Assembly (NCBI GenBank): GCA_019915015.1 | Contig: JAHBBC010000010.1 | Location: 1,054,001-1,118,000, forward strand | Direction: 5' to 3' | Length of the DNA: 64,000 nucleotides | Source of the DNA: Auriscalpium vulgare | Lineage: Eukaryota; Basidiomycota; Agaricomycetes; Russulales; Auriscalpiaceae | Shown: positions 56,810 to 64,000 of the stretch, one piece after another | Numbering within the stretch: position 1 is the first letter of the stretch | Layout: every line of letters starts with the position of its first letter | The notes under the pieces: model-generated | The model's input: only the letters and a program-made list of their open reading frames with translations | Database searches by the model: none | Told to the model about the DNA's origin: nothing | Program-made: the position numbers and the translations under genes

Positions 56810-59800
56810 TTATGAGGCTAAAGCAGGGACAGTTGTATTTTTGTATACTGTACTATAGATTAGAACAGATGCCTTGTATCCTCTAGTTTGATATATATCA
56901 GATATAGTGTTGAACTTCTCCTCAGATATACACACTCTGCCTGTAGTTATTCCATCATGAAACCATGTTTCAGCTGAGTCTCCTATTATGCGTGCAGTAA
57001 AATGAGCATGTCCGAAATAAATAATACCTTTCAGCTTGTACATTACCTTGTTATTGCTACAGCCAACATGCATTGTCTGTTTTATCTTTAACTTTGTTGT
57101 ACCCGCATAAGGCAAAGCAATGCCAATTAGAGGAGGAGGATGGGCACTCAGGTCTGTTATTTTTACCAAAGGTGTTTGGCACGATTGACAGAGACGGGTA
57201 GTCTTTACTTCTAATAGCTTGTTTAATTCTGATGATACAGGTTGCCTGACATCCTTATCCAAGGTCCAGAAAGGGGTGTTGTATTGTCTATCAGATGCGA
57301 TAGTATTACAAGATGTACATTTATGTTTAATGTGAAAAAGGTATTTGTCACTTGATAGCATCAACCGACAGAGACTATAAATATCAGTACCATTGGTATT
57401 ATCCATTGGATTTCCATTGGGATCCCTTTGGTGAAGTTGAGCCTGGAGAGAATTACGAAATTGTTCTAGAGTAGTGAGGGGCTGTCCAGTCATGATCTGA
57501 TTCCATCCCTCAGATATCAAAGTGATGTAAGGATTTATTGAAGCAACATCCCTAGTCCATATTTGATTGTGGCTTATGAACACTTGAAAGAGAATTGTGA
57601 GCAGACTGTCATAAGCACAACTCCAGGTATCTGCATTCCAGATATAGCCCTTGCGCTCTCTTCCTGAGATAGCAATTGAACTCACATTGGCCACAACTTT
57701 TCGCCTTTTCACAATGCGAGCAGGCCCATTATCAGTATTAAGTTGGCTTACTGGCTGAGTCCCTATTGCAGGCACAAATGAATTGCCAAGGTCAGTGTCA
57801 TCAAATTTTCGCTTTGATCCCTGTGCAACTAGTTTTGAATTGAGTGACCTTTTATTTCCCTTGGCTGTAATTCGCTGCCATGGGGCATCTTCCCCCACTT
57901 CTGGTATCACAAGTGGGTTGTACTTGGACCACTTGATAGAGGCATGTACATTGCCTGGCACATGGTCAGTTCCAACCCAGGCTCTATACTGCTTGATCAA
58001 TGTGCTACGTGTTGAAGCATTGATATCACTAGGAAGTTCACCTATATAGCGCAACCGAGTAATCTCATCTAACAGCTCTAACTCTCTAAACTCCTGACGA
58101 ACATGGCCAGGAAGACCCCCTGTTATAATAGCCGTTGAAAAGTCACGCATTAAAATAGTGCCATCCAAGCTTGCACTTCTTGATAGACATGTGTACATAG
58201 AGTAGTGGGTACGGCACTTGAATGGATCAACAATATTAAAGGGACGTGTTCTTCCCTGTGATGCATAGTCTGTCATAGCGAAATTGGGCACAATAGGAAC
58301 CTGGTCTCTAGAGATGAAGACATTTCCGTCATTGGGAGTATCGCATTTAATAGGTATAGATTGCTTAGACAGTGGCACAACATTCTCTGGCAGACCTTCA
58401 AGGTGAACATTGGTTGGTGGCTTTGTCAACTTTACAAATACAACATCCAGAGTTTCTCTGTCATCATCTATTGCATGTGATTGCCAACCTACAACAGTTC
58501 CTTCTGCACCATTGGTAACACATACTTCCGTTGCTTCGTTGCGCTTTATCATAACAGGTAATCCATGACAAAGCTTGAGAACACCAGGGATATTCATAGT
58601 AACACCATGAGGCAGACTGTGAAGCTTTGCTTGCATTTCAGGAGGTACATTATTTGACTTTCGCTTTGGATCAAGTTGCCTGCCTTGAGATTTGACAGTG
58701 GTAGGCTCTCTAGATTTCCATTTATCAACACTATAAAAAGGCTTCAAAACTTGATCTGTTTCCTGAGCAAAGCGATCTGACATTGTAGTATTAATTTGAT
58801 CACGCTGAGAGTTGAAAGCAGTAATTACAGATACAAAGCGAAAGTTTGGATGATTTGGATCAACATCTGGATTTTGAGGCCCTTTTATTCTAGATCGTAG
58901 AAGAGCAATGTCTTGTGGAGTACATGATTTATAACGCATGTTTTCCAATGCTACGCGGAACTGTGCATCTCTCTCTGTCTGTGAGCGCTGCCGCATATTC
59001 TGTCTCAAGAGGACAACAACTGTTGTTTGATGCCATAAAGCCTTGCCAATTGTCCTTTGTTGCTCTCTAAAGCCATTAGTGGTCCCTAGAACAGTGGAGA
59101 CATTGTGACTATATAGTGCCGGCCCTTTTGTCTGAATAGGCGGCAATTGTGCAAAGTCACCTGCAAAAATCATATTCTTGCCACCAAAGGCTTGATCATC
59201 ACTTTGTAGAGCAAGACTCATTTGCGCACTGATATGATAGAAGTCACCACAGTCAATCATAGATACCTCATCTAAGAATACATATTTGACACTTTTCAAC
59301 CGTTCACGTATATTTGCCAAGGTGGTTGCTGCTTCACTTACACCAGATCCAGATCCTTCTCCTCCTCCTCGGAAGCCAAGAATTGAATGATAAGTTGACC
59401 CTGACACCAAGGCAGCTGCTGTACCAGTAGGAGCCATTATCAAAAATACAAAACTGCGTTTTTGTCTGTCAAAGAGAGCCATGAGAGCTTTGATAACCTG
59501 GGATTTACCTGTACCTGCCATACCTCCAATGTGCATTTTGAGTTGTTCAGCAAATATATCAACAGAGTGATTTGCTATGATTCGATAAGCTCGCTCTTGT
59601 TCTTCATTAAGTGTGTATTCTTGGGCCACCTCGTCAATCAGCTGTGCATCTTCTTCGCTAACAGCTTTAAAGGTCTTGTACAAGAACTCGCGATCTACAA
59701 CTTTAACTTCATTAACATTATATGGCTTTATTATGCCATTAGCGGATGGTTCATTTTCCTTTCCTACTTGGTGGTACTGTTCCTGCTTCTTGTTTAGGAT

Positions 59801-62800
59801 TTCTTTCTTCTTATCTGCCAGTACATCCTTCCATTGCTTTCCTGTCATGATATCTCCATTTGTGATATCAGTTTCAATACTCCATCTATTTTCCTTGTCA
59901 GCTGCAGCCCATCCTCCATTCTGCAGAACTTGCTCAATTTCAGCCATTTGTATTACTTTATTTGCAGTTTTTCCACTTATCTCATCAAATTGAGCACTCA
60001 GCCATTCAAGCTCATTATCATTGAGGACACCCTCACTGTTACGATCCTCACTATACTGTGCATCTAAATCATCTTGAAACTGACCAAAGATAGGATTCAG
60101 ACTCAATTTTCTATTCTCCTTCTCTGCTGCCTTGCGTTGAGCATGAAAGTCATCCCGTGCATCATTGCATTCATACCGTATGTGGAAAAATTTCATCAAC
60201 TCAAGCTGCCGTGGTGTGAAGGTGTATGTATCAAATGCCTCTTGCCATGTTTGATTATCAAGTTTTAAGTCAGAGCCTGTACGCCAAGGCTTGAATAAGG
60301 TCAGCATAGTCAAACAATAGTCTTCATAATTTCCTTTGTCCTTTCTAGGTAGAGTTCCTCCAACAAAGTTGGGGACAATGGGCTCATCCTCAGATGCCAG
60401 TCGAATGCTATGTGTTTCACATTGTGGATGCCCCTCTAAAAATTGAGGATACTGTTTTGGCTTCTTTTCTTTTGGGGCCTTGTTTTTCTTCCCTTGCTTG
60501 TGCCTGCCCTGCACATAGTCAGATGAACTGTCATCAACTTCTGTATTATCAGTGCTCATTTCATAGTCTTCATCATCTGAGTCATTTACCACTGTGCTTA
60601 TATCATCTTGATCCATGTCCATGTCATCATCACTATCAACAATCGTCTTTTCTGTATCACTTTCAATATCAATAACCATATGGTCATTGTCACCGCCACC
60701 AAGCTGTACTTTGTAATCTCGGTCTTGATTTGCATCTATCATATAATCTTGATTGCTGAGTTCATCATTCTGTACTACTTCTCCATCTCCCTTCTTCCCT
60801 TTAGGAATCTTGAACTTGGTAGCAAAGCGACACCAGTCATAGAGGGTCATATATTCATAGTCTACAGGGCGTTTGGTAAAGTCATCTACAGTAGTCAGCG
60901 CAACAATTTTACCCTTTACTTTGTTTATTACAACGCGATCACCATTCTCCTCTTCAGGCTCTAGAGAATTCCAATATCTTTTAACTTCATTGATAAATGG
61001 TCGCCAGTAAAATGTCTTGAATTTATGACTGGTGTAGTGGTCAGGATGACCTAACACATATAGAGATGCCATTGGGCCACCTATTTCCATCTTGGTAGTC
61101 ATAGAGTTTACTACCTGAACCATAATCTTGCGAGCCTTTTCCATTTGACTTGCAGTTCCACTGAGAAACTCAGAGTTGCGATTGAAGACTGACTTGATAG
61201 CCTCTAACATGACATGAGTCTTTAAAGGTGTCTTGGTTATGTAGTCCGTGACATATGCTATGATTGATTTGATAGCAGTTCCAGACAGAAGACTGGCAAC
61301 ATCAGAGTTGCATCGAATCAGATAAGTTAGTGTAGGATTGAATGTGTTCAGCCAGGCCTCTCCATGTTTCAATTCAATTGCACCTGTACTCATGTCTACG
61401 GACGTCTCAGCATGTACATCACGAGGGAAACGTGATTTACATGATGAATATTTTTTGCTTGTGCAACCTGCATGGCATTTATGACGGTTAGAGCGAAAGA
61501 TCAGTTCATCGGCTGTCTCCCACATGCGCGTCCACCATGATTTATTTACAGAGCAAAATTCACATTTGTCACCTTCAGATGTTGTGTGATTGGAGCATAT
61601 CTTGGGCGGATGCTCTGGCAGAGTACAAGTGGGATCCAAGCCACTATCACCTCTTTCCAAGTTGTCTTGAATTTGACTATGGACATCATTAAGAGTTCCA
61701 TTAATAAACTCGCCCTGATGTGAGCCTTCTAAATACTCTACCAATTGTCTTTGAAATTCAGAATCACCAGCTACAATCCGATCCCTTACCTCCTGTGGTG
61801 TCATTGCATTTTGAATCCATAAGAGCATGTGGAGATGCAAAGTCAGTCTTCCCTGCTGCTCTACGGTACCATAGTAGGCAGCTGTTTTGCCAAACAAGCC
61901 ATCATGGTCTGCACCTACACCTAGTACAACCTTAATGAATGTCTCCACCATGAATTTGAAAAAGCGTGCTCCTGACACAGGGTTGTTGGCAATCAAGCGA
62001 TAGCGCTCACTGGCAGTGTATACCTTGGGATAAATATGTATATCTTGATCAGCAAAATACAGTGCAATAGGATGTTTAGAATCTGTCGGTGCAAATGTGA
62101 TGAACCATGTTGGAGCCCCAATATAGCTCATAAGAGCCCACAGTTCATTGCGCTTGTACTTGTTATTTGTTCGTGAGCCTTGTACATGCTGAGCTACATG
62201 GTCCAAATCATTGATAATTGCAAAGCATTCCTTCTCTGCCTCTCCATTAGCAGTTTCAAATTCACCATCTACCATTCGCTGAATCATATCATTTAGCACA
62301 GCTTCATTTACACCAAGTAGTCGCCTGGCAATATCTGGAAAGGTTGCCTTTTGAGTTAGCAGATACCCTCCAGTATTGCTTCTTTTGATTTGTTCATGAT
62401 TAAATGCAATCAGTGGGAACAAAGGCTCTAGTTGGAAGCGTTTGTCATGATACATCAACAGCGCCCGTTTTCGTGCGCTATCACTAATTTTTGAGTACCC
62501 ATTCTCATTTCCAATGCCGCCAAGACCATAAGGGAAGAGCCAGGGAAAGGCCTGTGGATAGAGCTGAGGATTATCATATGTGCTCTCTGGTGTATCATTA
62601 TGCCCTAGGCCAAGTGCATATCCATTTCTTGAGTTTATATACTGAAGTGCAAGGGCTTTTAACTGTGTGCCAGATTTCTTCTCCAGCTCAGCACCTGTCA
62701 GTGTATGCAGAATGAATGGACATTCTCCTTCTACTGTACCTTCTTCATCTTCCGCAGATTTGTTTACCGCCTTGTCTTCAGAGTCTTTCTGTGATGGAGG

Positions 62801-64000
62801 AATCCGGTAATCTATAATAACTGGAGGCTCATCTTCAGAATAGGTTGCAAGATTTTCATAAGAGATATTGAGGTCTGCATAGTCTGCATGATTGACTTTG
62901 AGCCATTCCAGAGCAATAGCGACTTTGTTTCTGCGAACAAGAAATGGTGTTCTCCGATGCTCTCGAGTTGTAGGACGAGTGGGCCCAATATATACAAATG
63001 CCATCACATCATCTAGTTCATCTGCTCGAGGGGGCAAGACACTGTATATCCGTGGCATAGGCATTCCATACATCACTGCATTTGCAACCATTTTGTATTG
63101 ACCAGAGGCTTGCACTTTGATGACACATCCATTTCGACACACTCGGGCAATCAGCATTTTTTCTGTGAAGGACAAACCCTGCAACTGTGGGGGCACCTGC
63201 CCTATCCAATTGCCATTTGCCAAAGCCTGGGAAGGAATCTTTCCTTTCTCCAATACATTCAAGCATGGTTTGCATATCTTTGAACATGACTTGTCAAGAA
63301 TTGGACCTTCTTCTATCAGAATAGGGTCAAGAACAGACTTGCGTTCCACACGAGTAACGGGGTATATGCCGTTTGCATTCACAAGAAGATTATGTTCAAA
63401 ATCTGCTTCTTCTAAGGGAGTCATGGATTTGGATAAGGTCAGTGTTCCACACACCGCACATCCTTCCTCTAGTAAATTTTCCTTGTCAATAGCATCACAG
63501 TAATTTGTTACTATTTTGTGAAGCAGAGATACAGAGGGAGGCTTTGGAGGAAAGACTGCAACAGGCGCTGGCTGGACTTGCATTTGTTTAGCTAATTTTG
63601 TTCTCATCACCTTGGGTTTATCAACCCTGTTAAATTTGAAAAGAGTAGTGGCATCTGTACAAGCGGTACACATATCGGCATGTAACATATGTCCTTCCAT
63701 TAGATTATATATTTTGTTTGTTTTGTCGTTCCATTTGATAGTCAAATTGTGCAGGGCACATACCTCGATGAGCTGAAGCTTGTGCAGTCTAGTTAATTCT
63801 GCTAACGGCATCTTACAGATTATCCAGGATGTGCTATCTTCATAATTGATTGGTAATGTTGAGCCAATATGCTCGCCATGGCTACAAAACTCAAATTGGG
63901 AAAGTTGATGGAATTCATTGGTTGATGCAACAACTTGATATTGGACAAGCTCACTTAGCATCCACAGTGGCTTTTTCTTTCCACCTCCAGTCAACGTATG
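56810..64000 (-). CDS. Helitron Rep-helicase with USP-like domain, copy 2, 5'-partial
   Basis: The frame is open from the right window edge (H-T-L-T-G-G-G-K-K-K-P-L-W, matching the region about 80 residues into copy 1) to a stop at 56810. No in-frame ATG occurs at the edge: the codon at 63994 is TTG, so the true start lies outside. All blocks of copy 1 are present: DUF6570-like Cys region, H-L-H and Y-V-T-D-Y Rep motifs, GGMAGTGKS Walker A, L-D-E-V-S-M-I-D, and the C-terminal W-S-C-A-Y-D-S-L-L and H-F-T-A-R-I-I-G boxes. Differences from copy 1 are mostly conservative, concentrated in the acidic linker and near the second C-x-x-C. No stop or frameshift was seen, so both copies could make protein. 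Confidence 0.85.
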   Translation of the reverse strand, partial: HTLTGGGKKKPLWMLSELVQYQVVASTNEFHQLSQFEFCSHGEHIGSTLPINYEDSTSWIICKMPLAELTRLHKLQLIEVCALHNLTIKWNDKTNKIYNLMEGHMLHADMCTACTDATTLFKFNRVDKPKVMRTKLAKQMQVQPAPVAVFPPKPPSVSLLHKIVTNYCDAIDKENLLEEGCAVCGTLTLSKSMTPLEEADFEHNLLVNANGIYPVTRVERKSVLDPILIEEGPILDKSCSKICKPCLNVLEKGKIPSQALANGNWIGQVPPQLQGLSFTEKMLIARVCRNGCVIKVQASGQYKMVANAVMYGMPMPRIYSVLPPRADELDDVMAFVYIGPTRPTTREHRRTPFLVRRNKVAIALEWLKVNHADYADLNISYENLATYSEDEPPVIIDYRIPPSQKDSEDKAVNKSAEDEEGTVEGECPFILHTLTGAELEKKSGTQLKALALQYINSRNGYALGLGHNDTPESTYDNPQLYPQAFPWLFPYGLGGIGNENGYSKISDSARKRALLMYHDKRFQLEPLFPLIAFNHEQIKRSNTGGYLLTQKATFPDIARRLLGVNEAVLNDMIQRMVDGEFETANGEAEKECFAIINDLDHVAQHVQGSRTNNKYKRNELWALMSYIGAPTWFITFAPTDSKHPIALYFADQDIHIYPKVYTASERYRLIANNPVSGARFFKFMVETFIKVVLGVGADHDGLFGKTAAYYGTVEQQGRLTLHLHMLLWIQNAMTPQEVRDRIVAGDSEFQRQLVEYLEGSHQGEFINGTLNDVHSQIQDNLERGDSGLDPTCTLPEHPPKICSNHTTSEGDKCEFCSVNKSWWTRMWETADELIFRSNRHKCHAGCTSKKYSSCKSRFPRDVHAETSVDMSTGAIELKHGEAWLNTFNPTLTYLIRCNSDVASLLSGTAIKSIIAYVTDYITKTPLKTHVMLEAIKSVFNRNSEFLSGTASQMEKARKIMVQVVNSMTTKMEIGGPMASLYVLGHPDHYTSHKFKTFYWRPFINEVKRYWNSLEPEEENGDRVVINKVKGKIVALTTVDDFTKRPVDYEYMTLYDWCRFATKFKIPKGKKGDGEVVQNDELSNQDYMIDANQDRDYKVQLGGGDNDHMVIDIESDTEKTIVDSDDDMDMDQDDISTVVNDSDDEDYEMSTDNTEVDDSSSDYVQGRHKQGKKNKAPKEKKPKQYPQFLEGHPQCETHSIRLASEDEPIVPNFVGGTLPRKDKGNYEDYCLTMLTLFKPWRTGSDLKLDNQTWQEAFDTYTFTPRQLELMKFFHIRYECNDARDDFHAQRKAAEKENRKLSLNPIFGQFQDDLDAQYSEDRNSEGVLNDNELEWLSAQFDEISGKTANKVIQMAEIEQVLQNGGWAAADKENRWSIETDITNGDIMTGKQWKDVLADKKKEILNKKQEQYHQVGKENEPSANGIIKPYNVNEVKVVDREFLYKTFKAVSEEDAQLIDEVAQEYTLNEEQERAYRIIANHSVDIFAEQLKMHIGGMAGTGKSQVIKALMALFDRQKRSFVFLIMAPTGTAAALVSGSTYHSILGFRGGGEGSGSGVSEAATTLANIRERLKSVKYVFLDEVSMIDCGDFYHISAQMSLALQSDDQAFGGKNMIFAGDFAQLPPIQTKGPALYSHNVSTVLGTTNGFREQQRTIGKALWHQTTVVVLLRQNMRQRSQTERDAQFRVALENMRYKSCTPQDIALLRSRIKGPQNPDVDPNHPNFRFVSVITAFNSQRDQINTTMSDRFAQETDQVLKPFYSVDKWKSREPTTVKSQGRQLDPKRKSNNVPPEMQAKLHSLPHGVTMNIPGVLKLCHGLPVMIKRNEATEVCVTNGAEGTVVGWQSHAIDDDRETLDVVFVKLTKPPTNVHLEGLPENVVPLSKQSIPIKCDTPNDGNVFISRDQVPIVPNFAMTDYASQGRTRPFNIVDPFKCRTHYSMYTCLSRSASLDGTILMRDFSTAIITGGLPGHVRQEFRELELLDEITRLRYIGELPSDINASTRSTLIKQYRAWVGTDHVPGNVHASIKWSKYNPLVIPEVGEDAPWQRITAKGNKRSLNSKLVAQGSKRKFDDTDLGNSFVPAIGTQPVSQLNTDNGPARIVKRRKVVANVSSIAISGRERKGYIWNADTWSCAYDSLLTILFQVFISHNQIWTRDVASINPYITLISEGWNQIMTGQPLTTLEQFRNSLQAQLHQRDPNGNPMDNTNGTDIYSLCRLMLSSDKYLFHIKHKCTSCNTIASDRQYNTPFWTLDKDVRQPVSSELNKLLEVKTTRLCQSCQTPLVKITDLSAHPPPLIGIALPYAGTTKLKIKQTMHVGCSNNKVMYKLKGIIYFGHAHFTARIIGDSAETWFHDGITTGRVCISEEKFNTISDIYQTRGYKASVLIYSTVYKNTTVPALAS

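Larger units (their letters stand above)
56645..64000 (-). mobile_element. Helitron 2, continues beyond the window
   Basis: Same organisation and strand as Helitron 1. The 3' side shares TGCA(N)GCATGGCAG, the hairpin and a G/A-rich tract with copy 1; shared sequence ends at ACTTGGGG near 56648. The 5' end is outside the window. Confidence 0.7.

Noticed and set aside
63992..63994. Start codon of the second Helitron protein at 63994
   Set aside because: The codon is TTG and the frame stays open to the window edge; comparison with copy 1 shows about 80 more N-terminal residues are expected.

Overview
The window is eukaryotic nuclear DNA, most likely from a mushroom-forming basidiomycete (Agaricomycetes). 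The reasons are many 45-60 nt GT..AG introns, a Ty3/Gypsy gag of agaric type, a Tnp2-like DNA transposase, Helitrons, a PIF/Harbinger remnant and intron-rich orphan genes. No bacterial operon logic and no CRISPR array is present. Nearly every region is a transposable element, a repeat or an accessory gene between them.

Layout. 1-242: 3' end of a gene. 385-602: tRNA-derived SINE candidate. 813-1787 and 8774-8837: two halves of one minus-strand 2OG-Fe(II) dioxygenase pseudogene, split by a complete 6,979-bp DNA transposon (1788-8766). That transposon has matching ends, a 7-bp target duplication, AGTCG-rich subterminal repeats, a Tnp2-like transposase (+) and a divergent SAP-domain accessory gene (-). 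8838-10801: element with 650-bp inverted ends. 10823-12915: PIF/Harbinger transposase tail convergent with a trihelix/Myb-like gene. 14318-16520: broken Gypsy element (-). 16521-20640: second decayed LTR-type element (+), carrying a 300-bp CACTG-ended MITE. 21057-24485: inverted-repeat element filled with a ~70-bp minisatellite. 24.5-32.1 kb: apparently intact Helitron (2,475-aa protein).

32.2-44.9 kb is a unique-sequence island of four intron-rich genes in two convergent pairs (small + gene facing large - gene). The largest, 39934-44857, resolves into 10 exons with consistent phases, about 1,482 aa. It has an H-x-D...H...R double-stranded beta-helix signature like the TET/JBP class of 2OG dioxygenases, a basic linker and a ~700-aa C-terminal region of unknown type.

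45-54 kb is very GC-rich: ~20-bp minisatellites, a ~200-bp cassette present three times with a strong hairpin, and other repeats. Long ORFs there are artefacts. 54457-55773: inverted-repeat element. 55911-56653: gene truncated next to the end of a second, near-identical Helitron (56.6 kb to beyond the window edge).

Systems view: the Tnp2 element looks autonomous (transposase plus DNA-binding partner). The Helitrons join HUH Rep, PIF1-like helicase and a C-terminal USP-like cysteine-protease domain. The putative TET/JBP-like gene lies among mobile elements, as has been described for basidiomycete TET/JBP genes. Exon joins were worked out by eye and no database search was possible.
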